From contig CACXLY010000032.1 of the NCBI GenBank assembly GCA_902768605.1, positions 1 through 48,620 of the forward strand: a DNA stretch of 48,620 bases. The letters run 5' to 3'. Shown here in pieces: positions 24,689 to 32,679 of this stretch. The notes below the pieces were generated by a model. That model searched no databases. It saw only the letters and a list, made by a program, of their open reading frames with translations, and was not told the origin of the DNA. How positions within the stretch are numbered: the first letter of the stretch is position 1; each line of letters starts with the position of its first letter. The translations under genes were made by a program, and so were the position numbers. Source of the DNA: an uncultured Bacteroidales bacterium. GTDB taxonomy: Bacteria > Bacteroidota > Bacteroidia > Bacteroidales > Bacteroidaceae.

Positions 24689-24696
24689 TATCTTTG
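24689..24696 (+). promoter_or_regulatory. -7 promoter element of the glucokinase gene
   Basis: TATCTTTG at 24689-24696 matches TAnnTTTG. The predicted leader to ATG 24790 is ~87 nt. It is divergent from the LysE promoter across ~130 bp of AATTCATAATTC and TTCAATG repeats. Confidence 0.55.
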
Positions 24697-24789
24697 TGCA
24701 GAAACTATGCGTTTTTGCTCTTCTTACGACTCAAAACTCGCTACTTTACACTAAAAAACTACTATAAACATTTAATTCTTAACAAAACA

Positions 24790-25761
24790 ATGGACAAAGT
24801 AAAACCTTATGTGATTGGTGTGGACCTGGGTGGTACCAACACCGTTTTCGGAGTCGTTAACGCTCGTGGCGAGGTCGTTGCAGAGAACAGCATCAAGACG
24901 CAGCAGTACAAGACCGCAGAGGCATTCGTAGAGGCTGGCGTGGCTTGCATGAAGCCCTTGCTGGACCAGATAGGCGGCGCCGACCAGGTGCAGGGCATGG
25001 GCATCGGTGCGCCCAACGGCAACTACTACAACGGCACCATCGAGTTCGCTCCCAACCTGCCATGGGCTCACGAGGGCATCATTCCTCTGGCCGACATGTT
25101 CAACAAGGCGACAGGCATCACCGTGAAGCTGACGAACGACGCCAACGCCGCTGCGATGGGCGAGATGGCCTACGGCGCAGCCCGCGGCATGAAGAACTTC
25201 ATCGTCATCACCCTCGGCACAGGCGTAGGCAGCGGTATCGTCATCAACGGACAGATTGTCTATGGTAGCGACGGCTTTGCAGGCGAGCTCGGTCACGTCA
25301 TCATGGACCGCACAGAGAAAGGTCGCAGCTGTGGTTGCGGCAGAACAGGTTGCCTGGAGGCTTACTGCTCAGCAACTGGTGTAGCCCGCACTGCTCGTGA
25401 GATTCTTTCAAGCACCAAGCGCCCCTCTCTGCTTCGTGACAAACCATTGGAAGAGATTGAGTCTCTCGACGTCAGCATTGCAGCAGGTAAGGGCGACAAG
25501 GTGGCCAACGAAATCTTCCAGTTCACCGGCAAGATGCTGGGCGAGGCTTGTGCCGACTTCGCAGCCTTCTCCAGCCCCGAAGCATTCATCTTCTTTGGTG
25601 GCCTGTGCAAGGCAGGCGACCTCATCATGAAGCCCATCGAAGAGGCCTATAACAAAGCCGTGCTCAAGATTTTCCAGGGCAAGGCCAAGTTCCTCGTATC
25701 CGGCCTGATGAACGCCAACGCCGCCGTGCTCGGCGCCAGCGCACTGGGCTGGGAGGAATAA
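24790..25761 (+). CDS. ROK-family glucokinase
   Basis: 323 residues from ATG 24790 (MDKVKPYVIGVDLGGTNTVF); an in-frame ATG 40 codons earlier lies at the promoter and is unlikely. It phosphorylates glucose with ATP at entry to glycolysis. Sequence landmarks: phosphate-1 loop GVDLGGTNT, ITLGTGVGSGIVINGQIVYG, the ROK zinc site GELGH with CGCGRTGCLE, and a C-terminal ATP-site region (FIFFGGLCKAGDL). Length fits ROK glucokinases rather than longer Nag kinases or repressors, and there is no N-terminal HTH. It converges on gapA, another glycolytic gene, across a repeat-rich gap. Confidence 0.92.
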   Translation: MDKVKPYVIGVDLGGTNTVFGVVNARGEVVAENSIKTQQYKTAEAFVEAGVACMKPLLDQIGGADQVQGMGIGAPNGNYYNGTIEFAPNLPWAHEGIIPLADMFNKATGITVKLTNDANAAAMGEMAYGAARGMKNFIVITLGTGVGSGIVINGQIVYGSDGFAGELGHVIMDRTEKGRSCGCGRTGCLEAYCSATGVARTAREILSSTKRPSLLRDKPLEEIESLDVSIAAGKGDKVANEIFQFTGKMLGEACADFAAFSSPEAFIFFGGLCKAGDLIMKPIEEAYNKAVLKIFQGKAKFLVSGLMNANAAVLGASALGWEE

Positions 25762-25811
25762 GGGAGAGATTATACTCCGTAAGCTTATAATAGTTGCTTA
25801 AAACGAATTCG

Positions 25812-25845
25812 GGAGCCTCGCCATTATGGTTGAGGCTCCTTGCTT
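25812..25845 (+). terminator. Intrinsic terminator after the glucokinase gene
   Basis: GGAGCCTC at 25812-25819 pairs with GAGGCTCC at 25832-25839, followed by TTGCTTTC. The stem is 8 bp and the T-run modest. It starts 50 bp after the glucokinase stop. Confidence 0.6.
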
Positions 25846-25952
25846 TCAAGACAAATCAGACCAACGAAACCTGAACCAAAGGTCGACGTCCGAATGGGAA
25901 AGGCAAACGCTTGCTGTGGGAAAGGAAATAATATAGCAATTGGCATGGTGGA

Positions 25953-26143
25953 AGGCTGAAAGCCTGATAAGACCACAGGCGGGGGTGGAACCCCCGTAAC
26001 AGGCGCAAGTAGGAAAAGGAACCCCAAAGGGGTGGAGAGATTTCTGATGTTCTGTCGTGCTTTCAGCACTTAGTTGTTGCGATGTCCTCTTTACGGGGGT
26101 TTCACCCCCGCCTATATTCTTATCAGGCTCAGGCTTTCAGCCT
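25953..26143. repeat. REP-like inverted repeat element, locus A
   Basis: Left arm: AGGCTGAAAGCCTGATAAGA at 25953-25972 and CAGGCGGGGGTGGAACCCCC at 25976-25995 (on to 25999). Right arm, in reverse complement: TTACGGGGGTTTCACCCCCG from 26091 to 26114, then TCTTATCAGGCTC and AGGCTTTCAGCCT to 26143. Each arm also contains its own hairpins. Between them lie a CCCCaaaGGGG hairpin and TTCTGTCGTGCTTTCAGCAC at 26050-26069. A related element lies at 36344-36550. It lies between the convergent glucokinase and gapA genes. Confidence 0.8.
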
Positions 26144-26192
26144 TTATATTCCCTCGACAAAGCTTTTACAGCCACCCAAAAGCGTGCCAACT

Positions 26193-26412
26193 ACTATATC
26201 ATTGCTGTAGGAATGGCTGACGCTTGCTGTGGGAAAGGCTGACGCTTGCTGTGGGAAAGGCTGACGCTTGCTGTGGGAATAGCTGACTCAACACGATGGT
26301 AGTTCGCTCACGACACGTTGTCAGACTGCTCACGACACGTTGCCAGACCCTTCACGACACGTTGCCAGACCGCTCACGACACGTTGTGATTGTCGCCTCA
26401 ACGTGTGGCGTC
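26193..26412. repeat. Phased array of about ten diverged 22-bp units
   Basis: Units start every 22 bp from 26193. 26215, 26237 and 26259 begin GGCTGACGCTTGCTGTGGG; 26193 is a diverged relative (TTGCTGTAGGAAT end); 26281 is intermediate (AGCTGACTCAACACG); 26303, 26325, 26347 and 26369 share CACGACACGTTG; 26391 keeps CTCAACGTGTGG. The register does not slip when the sequence type changes. It stops ~20 bp before the gapA terminator. A lone unit-like copy lies at 25901-25923. Confidence 0.85.
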
Positions 26413-26431
26413 CGTCCTGACGTATGGATAC

Positions 26432-26463
26432 AAAAAAGCCCCTCTCCTGCGGGGAAAGGGGCT
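26432..26463 (-). terminator. Rho-independent terminator of gapA
   Basis: On the minus strand AGCCCCTTTCCCCGCAGG continues with AGAGGGGCT and then six T. The stem AGCCCCT/AGGGGCT plus the T-run makes a strong intrinsic terminator 28 bp after the gapA stop. Confidence 0.85.
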
Positions 26464-26490
26464 GTGGGGATTTACCCGTACTGAGTCGGT

Positions 26491-27456
26491 TTAGAGCTCA
26501 GCGAAGTACTTGATGGTGCGAACCATCTGGCTTGTGTAGCTGTTCTCGTTGTCGTACCAGCTGACAACCTGTACGAGGCTGTTGCCGTCGCCCATCTTGC
26601 TTACCATGGTCTGGTTTGCGTCGAAGAGGCTGCCGAACTTCATGCCGATGATGTCGCTGCTGACGAGCTTCTCCTCGGTGTAGCCGAAGCTCTCGTTGGT
26701 AGCGGCCTTCATGGCAGCGTTGATACCCTCAACGGTAACCTCACCCTTGACAACAGCGTGCAGGATGGTGGTAGAGCCTGTGAAGGTGGGAACGCGCTGA
26801 GCGGCGCCGATGAGCTTGCCGTTCAGTTCGGGAATAACGAGACCGATAGCCTTGGCAGCACCTGTGCTGTTGGGCACGATGTTGGCAGCACCGGCACGTG
26901 CACGCTGCAGGTCACCCTTGCGCTGAGGACCGTCGAGAATCATCTGGTCGCCAGTATAAGCATGTACGGTGGTCATGATACCGCTCTGGATGGGAGCGAA
27001 GTCGTTGAGAGCCTTCGTCATGGGAGCGAGGCAGTTGGTGGTGCAGCTGGCAGCGCTGATGACTGTATCTTCCTTCTTGAGGGTCTTGTGGTTCACGTTG
27101 AAGACGATGGTGGGAAGGTCGTTGCCTGCGGGAGCAGAGATGACAACCTTCTTGGCACCAGCCTGGATGTGAGCAGAAGCCTTCTCCTTAGATGTGTAGA
27201 AACCTGTGCACTCGAGAACGACGTCTACGCCGATCTGGCCCCAGGGCAGCTCAGCTGCGTTGGGCACTGCATAGATGGTAATCTCCTTACCGTCCACGAT
27301 GATAGAGTTCTCAGTAGCCTCTACAGTGTGCTTGTTCTCACCGAACTTGCCACAGAAACCGCCCTGAGCGGTGTCATACTTGAGGAGGTGAGCCAGCATC
27401 TTGGGGCTGGTCAGGTCGTTGATAGCGACTACTTCATAACCTTCAGCCTCGAACAT
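26491..27456 (-). CDS. gapA: Glyceraldehyde-3-phosphate dehydrogenase missing its N-terminal start
   Basis: 321 residues from the first ATG (27456, [20 protein letters not shown]). The rest is a normal GAPDH: the catalytic [12 protein letters not shown] (active Cys), [30 protein letters not shown] loop (here [20 protein letters not shown]) and [15 protein letters not shown] at the end. Family members begin about 20 residues earlier with MIKVGINGFGRIGRLAFRQM. Here the codons before ATG still read IRLAFRQ (27477-27457) but are preceded directly by in-frame TAA (27480-27478), so the start codon and the NAD-binding GFGRIG loop are absent. A ~39-bp deletion, real or from assembly, explains this. 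A small lipoprotein gene lies upstream in the same transcript, and a strong terminator follows. Confidence 0.85.
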   Translation of the reverse strand: MFEAEGYEVVAINDLTSPKMLAHLLKYDTAQGGFCGKFGENKHTVEATENSIIVDGKEITIYAVPNAAELPWGQIGVDVVLECTGFYTSKEKASAHIQAGAKKVVISAPAGNDLPTIVFNVNHKTLKKEDTVISAASCTTNCLAPMTKALNDFAPIQSGIMTTVHAYTGDQMILDGPQRKGDLQRARAGAANIVPNSTGAAKAIGLVIPELNGKLIGAAQRVPTFTGSTTILHAVVKGEVTVEGINAAMKAATNESFGYTEEKLVSSDIIGMKFGSLFDANQTMVSKMGDGNSLVQVVSWYDNENSYTSQMVRTIKYFAEL

Positions 27457-27555
27457 CTGACGGAAAGCGAGGCGAATTTAAACTATAAATTTGTCAATTA
27501 AGAGTTAAGAGTTAAGAATTGTCTTTCAATTTTCAATCTTCAATTTTCAATTGAT

Positions 27556-27648
27556 TTACCCGCAATTGCAGTAATGTGACGACTTGCAAGCCGCTACAAT
27601 TAGTGCCAAAAGCAGGCAAATTGATACAAAAATGACCTTTTTCTTCAC
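27556..27648 (-). CDS. Tiny lipoprotein upstream of gapA
   Basis: GTG 27648 to TAA 27556 encodes 30 residues: MKKKVIFVSICLLLALIVAA followed by CKSSHYCNCG. It has a lysine-rich start, a hydrophobic stretch and a lipobox (IVAAC, Cys21), so it should be a lipoprotein with a mature part of only ten residues rich in Cys and His (CKSSHYCNCG). A stop codon lies two codons upstream, so GTG is the only sensible start. A TAATTTTG promoter sits about 20 nt before it, making it the first gene of the gapA transcript. Function is unknown; the short Cys/His tail could bind metal or be a lipid-anchored peptide. The lipoprotein signal is clear, the family is not recognised. Confidence 0.6.
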   Translation of the reverse strand: MKKKVIFVSICLLLALIVAACKSSHYCNCG

Positions 27649-27668
27649 TTTTTATTCTTTTTGCGCTG

Positions 27669-27676
27669 CAAAATTA
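27669..27676 (-). promoter_or_regulatory. -7 promoter element for the small lipoprotein and gapA
   Basis: The minus strand reads TAATTTTGCAGCGC at 27676-27663 (TAnnTTTG). The predicted start is ~14 nt before the GTG start of the small lipoprotein. Confidence 0.5.
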
Positions 27677-27822
27677 CAAAATTCTTTTTAAATTCGCACT
27701 CGATAACGTATAAAAAATGTCTAATAGTACGAATTTGCTAAATCAAAATTCCAATTTTGCAAGTAAAATAACATTAAACCTTTTCAACTTTTAAATATTT
27801 CAACTTTTAAACTTTTAATTCT

Positions 27823-28218
27823 ATGTCATTTATTCAAGATTTCAAAGCGTTCGCGCTTAAAGGTAACGTGATGGACATGGCTGTCGGTGTCATCATCGGC
27901 GGTGCGTTTGGTAAAATCGTCAGCAGCTTGGTGGACGACGTGCTGATGCCTCTCATTGGTATGGCAACGGGCAATGTCGACTTCACCAGCCTCGTGCTTA
28001 AGTTTGGCGACGGCGAAGGAGCTGCTGTGCTCAAGTACGGACAGTTCATCCAGAACGTCGTGGACTTCCTCATCATCGCGCTCTGTATCTTCTTCATGGT
28101 GAAGGGCATCGCCGCCCTGACTCGCAAGAAAGAGGAAGAGGCTGCTCCCGCTCCTGCTCCCGAACCAAGTGCCGAGGAGAAGCTGCTCACCGAAATCCGT
28201 GACTTGCTGAAGAAGTAA
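27823..28218 (+). CDS. mscL: Large-conductance mechanosensitive channel
   Basis: 131 residues. MscL opens under membrane tension to release solutes in hypo-osmotic shock. It shows the expected parts: N-terminal amphipathic helix ([20 protein letters not shown]), TM1 with the tightly packed [20 protein letters not shown], a periplasmic loop, TM2 ([20 protein letters not shown]) and a C-terminal helix ([15 protein letters not shown]) joined by an Ala-Pro-rich linker. Length is normal. It is divergent from gapA, an arrangement I recall from other Bacteroidales. No exact TAnnTTTG was found upstream; CAATTTTG near 27752 is the closest. Confidence 0.96.
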   Translation: MSFIQDFKAFALKGNVMDMAVGVIIGGAFGKIVSSLVDDVLMPLIGMATGNVDFTSLVLKFGDGEGAAVLKYGQFIQNVVDFLIIALCIFFMVKGIAALTRKKEEEAAPAPAPEPSAEEKLLTEIRDLLKK

Positions 28219-28237
28219 TAACAACTGAAGTACGAAA

Positions 28238-28331
28238 AACGAAGAACGAAGAGGGAAGAGTGAGGAATAAGAATCACATTTGGAGACCAAAGGAAACTTT
28301 GATTCTTCACTCTTCGTTCTTCACTCTTCAC
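28238..28331. repeat. Dispersed palindromic repeat element, copy 2
   Basis: This is the inverse copy of the element at 18398-18480: GAATCACATTTGG, ACCAAAGGAAACTTTGATTC, flanked by GAAGAGTGAGGAATAA on the left and TTCTTCACTCTTCGTTCTTC on the right. The two cores differ at only a few positions. It fills the gap between mscL and the GH76 gene. Confidence 0.75.
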
Positions 28332-28347
28332 TTTATCAGGTAAAAAG

Positions 28348-29901
28348 ATGACGAAAAGACTTGCCGCCCTCATATCGCTGATATCGTTGGGTATGGGAAT
28401 CTATGCCCAGACGTCTGGCATCAATCAGCTCTACAGACTTGTAAAAGACACCTACGAGACGAAGGCCGACTCCATGACCAACGCCTTCATCGAGTCCTTC
28501 ATGATCAAGGACAAGGGGTATTTCAACGTCAGCTATAAGCATTATGCCGACAACGCCTATTGGACGCAGGCGCACGCCATTGACGTCGTTGTCTATAACT
28601 ATGAGCGGCATAAGGGCATCGATGGTGAACTGGCCAATCGATACCTCACATACATCAAGCGTTGGTACAAGAACAAGGCCAACAACTATTCAGGTGCGCC
28701 AGCGGCTACATCCACGACTCCCAACACCACCTCGGGGTATAAGATGTTTGAGAACCCCTATACCGACGACATGTGCTGGATAACACTTACTCTTCTGCAC
28801 ATCGGCGAGGCTACGGGCACTGCCGCCTATAGCACCATAGCCAGGCAGGTCTTCGACAACTACATCATCAAGCGAGCCAAAGAGGATGCTGCCTCAGGCG
28901 GCCTTTGGCTTCCCTGGTCCACACATTCAGGAAAAGACGGCCCGAATGCCTGCACGCAATCGCCTGCAACACTCATTGCCGCTAAGCTCTATCAGAAGTA
29001 TGGCACCGAGAAGTATCTGGAGTATGCAAAGAAACTCTACAAATACACCGCCAAGAACATCGTCAAGAGCGACGGACGCGTCGAGGACCCCCCTCTGACC
29101 TATACCCAAGGCACGTTCGGCGAGGCCTGCCGCATCCTCTATCACATAACGGACGAGAACTCTTCCATCAAGAACAAGTACAAGACGCTGGCCTATACAT
29201 ATATTAATTATGCTTTTGCCAGCGACCGCTGCACAAGCGGTGGCAACATCCTGCGCAGTGAAGGCTCAAGCGGCGACCAAAGCATCTTCAAAGCCGTGCT
29301 CATCCCCTATGCCGTCAACTATGTGCTCGACGAAAGCATGACGGCAAGCAACCGCAAGACCATCTTCAACTACATCCTGACGAATACGAAAATGATGTGG
29401 AATAACCTCAACCTCGACCGCTATCCTATCGTCTTCTGCAACTACGACTGGCGCTATCCCTACACTGGTGCCGACAATGATGCCTCGATGGGAGCGATGT
29501 GCAGCGGCACGTCCTTGATGGAAAACACGGCCCGCATGTGCCGCGCCATCGTGGACCGCTACGAGCTCGGTTCCCTGCTCACTGCATGCAACAAATACGT
29601 CATCAACCCGGAAGATGAAGAACTGGACGTATTCGTCGCCTTCAACACAGCCAAGCAGGCGGCTGCAGAGATACTCGACAACCCCGGCAACTACAAGACC
29701 CAACAGTTCCGCCAAGCCATCGAAACGCTCCAGGCAGCCTATCAAGCCGTACAAGACTTTGCAACAGGCATTGCCGCAATTCAAAATTCAACATTCAAGC
29801 TTCAAGACGAGGTCTATGACCTGAGCGGACGCAAAGTCACAAGCGAGAAATTGACGCGCGGTATATATATAATAGGTGGGCGCAAAGTCATGATAAAGTA
29901 A
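28348..29901 (+). CDS. Secreted glycoside hydrolase family 76 protein (alpha-1,6-mannanase type)
   Basis: 517 residues with a signal peptide (MTKRLAALISLISLGMGIYA). The (alpha/alpha)6 barrel carries the GH76 catalytic aspartate pair in ENPYTDDMCWITLTLL (D140, D141). Other family segments are GGLWLPWSTHSGKDGPNACT, YTQGTFGEACRILYHIT and RCTSGGNILRSEGSSGDQSI. GH76 enzymes cut alpha-1,6-mannan backbones such as fungal cell-wall mannan. The C-terminus has the Prevotella-type tail VYDLSGRKV..GIYIIGGRKVMIK. The linker just before it (AAIQNSTFKLQ) is encoded by an ATTCAAAATTCAACATTC repeat of intergenic type. It stands alone, without SusC/SusD or mannosidase partners, so export and substrate remain inferred. 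Confidence 0.87.
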   Translation: MTKRLAALISLISLGMGIYAQTSGINQLYRLVKDTYETKADSMTNAFIESFMIKDKGYFNVSYKHYADNAYWTQAHAIDVVVYNYERHKGIDGELANRYLTYIKRWYKNKANNYSGAPAATSTTPNTTSGYKMFENPYTDDMCWITLTLLHIGEATGTAAYSTIARQVFDNYIIKRAKEDAASGGLWLPWSTHSGKDGPNACTQSPATLIAAKLYQKYGTEKYLEYAKKLYKYTAKNIVKSDGRVEDPPLTYTQGTFGEACRILYHITDENSSIKNKYKTLAYTYINYAFASDRCTSGGNILRSEGSSGDQSIFKAVLIPYAVNYVLDESMTASNRKTIFNYILTNTKMMWNNLNLDRYPIVFCNYDWRYPYTGADNDASMGAMCSGTSLMENTARMCRAIVDRYELGSLLTACNKYVINPEDEELDVFVAFNTAKQAAAEILDNPGNYKTQQFRQAIETLQAAYQAVQDFATGIAAIQNSTFKLQDEVYDLSGRKVTSEKLTRGIYIIGGRKVMIK

Positions 29902-29983
29902 GCAAAAAGCGACTTAAAGGAAAAAAAATGACGTAAAGGCGAAATTTTTTCTCTTTTCACTTTTCTCTTTTCACTTTTTGTTG

Positions 29984-29991
29984 TATCTTTG
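29984..29991 (+). promoter_or_regulatory. -7 promoter element of tRNA-Cys
   Basis: TATCTTTG at 29984-29991 (TAnnTTTG), ~60 nt before the mature tRNA. CTTTTCACTTTTCTC repeats precede it. Confidence 0.55.
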
Positions 29992-30058
29992 CACCGCAAT
30001 TCGGCAAAAGAAGTCTGTTTACAGTGAAATTGTAATTTGTCAAATTGCAGATAACGTT

Positions 30059-30133
30059 GGTGCCTTGGATGAGTGGCTTAGTCACCGGTCTGCAAAACCG
30101 TGCACGGCGGTTCGAATCCGCCAGGCACCTCCA
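30059..30133 (+). tRNA. tRNA-Cys (anticodon GCA)
   Basis: The acceptor stem GGTGCCT/AGGCACC encloses a full cloverleaf. The anticodon stem CGGT/ACCG holds loop CTGCAAA with GCA at 30092-30094 (position 34-36). The T arm is GGCGGTTCGAATCCGCC. The discriminator is U, as is usual for tRNA-Cys, and CCA is encoded at 30131-30133. A terminator follows directly, and the next gene is the sulfur-assimilation enzyme MetY. Confidence 0.97.
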
Positions 30134-30144
30134 CAACAAAGAAG

Positions 30145-30177
30145 AATCCCGTAACGGCTGAGCCGCTGCGGGATTTT
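30145..30177 (+). terminator. Terminator after tRNA-Cys
   Basis: AATCCCG at 30145-30151 pairs with CGGGATT at 30169-30175, with an inner CGGCT/AGCCG stem, followed by TTTTC. It separates the tRNA from metY and leaves only 22 nt before the metY start, so it might also attenuate metY expression. Confidence 0.7.
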
Positions 30178-30199
30178 CACAAAAAAAGACCTGTTTATC

Positions 30200-31477
30200 A
30201 TGAAGAAGAACCTCGAAACCATTTGTATCCACGGCGGATGGAAGCCCAAGAAGGGCGAACCGCAGCAACTTCCCATCTATCAGAGTACAACCTACCGCTA
30301 TGAGACGAGCGACCAGATGGCCCGGCTCTTCGACCTCAAGGACAGCGGCTACTTCTATACCCGCCTCGCCAACCCCACGAACGACGCCGTCGCTCAGAAG
30401 ATTGCAGCCCTCGAAGGCGGCGTCGGCGCTGTCTTGACAAGCAGCGGACAGGCAGCAAACTTCTACGCCATCTTCAATATCTGTCAGGCTGGCGACCATT
30501 TCATCACGTCAAACACAATTTATGGCGGTACGTTCAACCTCTTTGGCGTGACGCTGAAGAAGCTCGGCATCGAGTGCACCTTCGTCGACCCCGATTGGGA
30601 CGACGCGCGCATCGAGGCCGCTTTCCGCCCAAACACCAAATGTTTCTTTGGCGAGACCATCTCGAACCCCGGCTGCAACATATTCGACATCGAGCGCTTT
30701 GCCAAGATGGCTCACAGGCACGGCGTACCTCTCATCGTGGACAACACCTTCGCCACGCCCATCAATTGCCGTCCCTTTGAATGGGGCTGCGACATCGTGA
30801 CGCACTCCACCACAAAGTATATGGACGGCCACGCCACTCAGGTGGGCGGCGTAGTTGTGGATAGCGGCAACTTCCCGTGGGACGACTACGCAGAGAAGTT
30901 CCCATGCCTTTGCACACCCGACGAGTCCTATCACGGTCTAACCTACACGAAGGCTTTCGGCAAGATGGCATACACCACCAAGCTCGTTGCCCAGCTGATG
31001 CGCGACCTCGGCAGCATCCCGTCGCCACAGAACTCATTCCTTCTCAACCTCGGCCTTGAGACGCTTCACCTGCGCATGCCACGCCATTGCGAAAACGCGC
31101 AAAAGGTGGCCGAGTGGCTCGAGAAGAACCCGAAAGTGGGATGGGTGAACTATGCGGGCCTGCCCTCCAACAAATACTATCCGTTGGCCCAGAAGTACCT
31201 TCCGAACGGCACTTGCGGCGTGATTGCCTTCGGACTGAAAGGCACGAAGGAAGAGGCGATTCGCTTCATGGACAACCTCGACTTCATCAGCATCGTGACC
31301 CATGTGGCCGATGCACGCACTTGCGTTCTGCACCCGGCAAGCCACACCCATCGGCAGCTCAGCGACGAACAGCTCCGCGAGGCAGGCATTGCGCCCGATT
31401 TGGTGCGCCTGAGCGTAGGCATCGAGAACGTGGACGACATCATTGCCGACCTCGAACAGGCGATGGCCAAGATGTAA
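30200..31477 (+). CDS. metY: O-acetylhomoserine sulfhydrylase/methionine gamma-lyase-type PLP enzyme
   Basis: 425 residues. It belongs to the Cys/Met-metabolism PLP family: YQSTTYRYETSDQMARLFDL, YTRLANPTNDAVAQKIAALE, SGQAANFYAIF, VDNTFATPINCRPFEWG and PLP lysine K206 in HSTTKYMDGH. Length and the VLTSSGQAA segment fit O-acetylhomoserine aminocarboxypropyltransferase (makes homocysteine from O-acetylhomoserine and sulfide) better than the ~400-residue cystathionine enzymes, but a methionine gamma-lyase activity cannot be excluded. It lies 22 nt after the tRNA-Cys terminator with no separate promoter visible, so its transcription may depend on read-through. Confidence 0.85.
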   Translation: MKKNLETICIHGGWKPKKGEPQQLPIYQSTTYRYETSDQMARLFDLKDSGYFYTRLANPTNDAVAQKIAALEGGVGAVLTSSGQAANFYAIFNICQAGDHFITSNTIYGGTFNLFGVTLKKLGIECTFVDPDWDDARIEAAFRPNTKCFFGETISNPGCNIFDIERFAKMAHRHGVPLIVDNTFATPINCRPFEWGCDIVTHSTTKYMDGHATQVGGVVVDSGNFPWDDYAEKFPCLCTPDESYHGLTYTKAFGKMAYTTKLVAQLMRDLGSIPSPQNSFLLNLGLETLHLRMPRHCENAQKVAEWLEKNPKVGWVNYAGLPSNKYYPLAQKYLPNGTCGVIAFGLKGTKEEAIRFMDNLDFISIVTHVADARTCVLHPASHTHRQLSDEQLREAGIAPDLVRLSVGIENVDDIIADLEQAMAKM

Positions 31478-31532
31478 AAGCCATCTCCCACCCCCTCTGA
31501 AGGGAGGCTTTAGGTTAAATAGTCTTAATTGC

Positions 31533-31563
31533 TTTGCCGTTTGAAGAAGATTGTGTATCTTTG
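31533..31563 (+). promoter_or_regulatory. Promoter upstream of the DUF4369 lipoprotein
   Basis: TTTG at 31533-31536 and TATCTTTG at 31556-31563, 19 nt apart, form a good Bacteroidetes -33/-7 pair. The transcript would carry a ~210-nt repeat-rich leader. Confidence 0.65.
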
Positions 31564-31781
31564 CGATGCCTTAACGAGCAAACGTGACTATGAACAACAG
31601 ACCACGGACATCGGACAACAAATTACGGACCACGAACCACAGACCACAGACAATAGGCAGCGGACATAAGGCAAGCTTCTTCGCTTCGCTCAGGCAGCAA
31701 AGCCAGAACTTCGTTTCGGTCAGGCGGCAAAGCCGGAGTTTACCTTCGGTCAAGCGCAGGCGGAGCAATGCCCAATGTTCA

Positions 31782-32474
31782 ATGGTCTATAGTCCGTGGT
31801 CTGTCGTTTGTGGCCTGTTGTCTGTCATCATGTTGCTTTCCTGCAAGAGCCAGTACATGGTGCGAGGTTCCTCGAATGTGGACGAGCTCGAAGGCAAGGT
31901 ACTGACCCTGAAGGTCTTTGTCGACGGCGAGATGAAGAGCATCGACTCGACAAGAGTTGTGCACGGCAAGTTCTCTTTCGGTGGAGGAATGGACTCTACG
32001 ATGCTTGCCAACGTCTTCATGGGCGACTTGAGCCTGATGCCCATTGTGCTCGAAGAGGGCGAGGTGAAGCTGACCATCGGCGAGACGCAGCAAACAGCCA
32101 CGGGCACGCCCCTCAACGACACCCTTTCGGGCTTCATCCAACGCAAGACCCAGCTCGACGCACGCATGGCCGAACTGCCGCACCTGCATGCGCAAATGAT
32201 TATGGACGGGACGGATTACGACGAGATAATGTACGAACTCGACAAGCAGTCGAGAGAGCTTTCCGCCGAGAACGACGAGCTCATTTCCCGCTTCATACGC
32301 GCGAATTATAATAATGTATTAGGGCCAGGCATCTTCATGATAATGACGAGCCACCTGCCCCACCCCGTCCTTACCCCGCAGATAGAGCAGCTCATCATAG
32401 ACGCTCCCCCATACTTCTTAGGGCATCCCTACGTCAGGGAATACATCCAGAAGGCGAAACAGCCTCAACCCTAA
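31782..32474 (+). CDS. DUF4369-type lipoprotein
   Basis: 230 residues from ATG 31782. The signal peptide MVYSPWSVVCGLLSVIMLLS ends in a lipobox with Cys21 (LLSCKS). The mature part matches the DUF4369-type N-terminal domain of Bacteroidetes lipoproteins (LEGKVLTLKVFVDGEMKSID, GKFSFGGGMDSTMLANVF, PIVLEEGEVKLTIGETQQTA) plus a helical second half. These proteins often precede thioredoxin-like domains, but none is present here. An in-frame ATG at 31584 would add 66 basic residues translated from repeat DNA and is unlikely. The signal peptide itself is encoded by the GGTCTATAGTCCGTGGTCTG repeat type that fills the leader. Confidence 0.75.
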   Translation: MVYSPWSVVCGLLSVIMLLSCKSQYMVRGSSNVDELEGKVLTLKVFVDGEMKSIDSTRVVHGKFSFGGGMDSTMLANVFMGDLSLMPIVLEEGEVKLTIGETQQTATGTPLNDTLSGFIQRKTQLDARMAELPHLHAQMIMDGTDYDEIMYELDKQSRELSAENDELISRFIRANYNNVLGPGIFMIMTSHLPHPVLTPQIEQLIIDAPPYFLGHPYVREYIQKAKQPQP

Positions 32475-32504
32475 CAGCTTCACCCGACAGCCTTCCCCTC
32501 TTAA

Positions 32505-32672
32505 GTGAAGAATGAAGAGTGAAGAATGAAGAATTTGCTACCGCACTGTAAATAGTTAAATTACTAAATCGTAAATAAATCGTAAATAGTAAATTGTCAA
32601 ATCGTAAATTAATTAGAATCGTCAAATCGTAAATTAATAATAATCGTAAATAGTAAATCGTCAAATCGTAAA
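32505..32672. repeat. GAAGAATGAA and TAAATCGTAAAT low-complexity repeats
   Basis: 32505-32533 holds GAAGAATGAAGAGTGAAG-type repeats, and 32545-32672 about nine copies of variants of AAATCGTAAAT(A/T). They fill the gap before plsC, whose start codon abuts the last copy. Confidence 0.7.
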
Positions 32673-32679
32673 TTACTTG

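Noticed and set aside
31584..31781. N-terminal extension of the DUF4369 lipoprotein from ATG 31584
   Set aside because: The extra 66 residues come from repeat DNA and would bury the lipoprotein signal peptide inside the protein.
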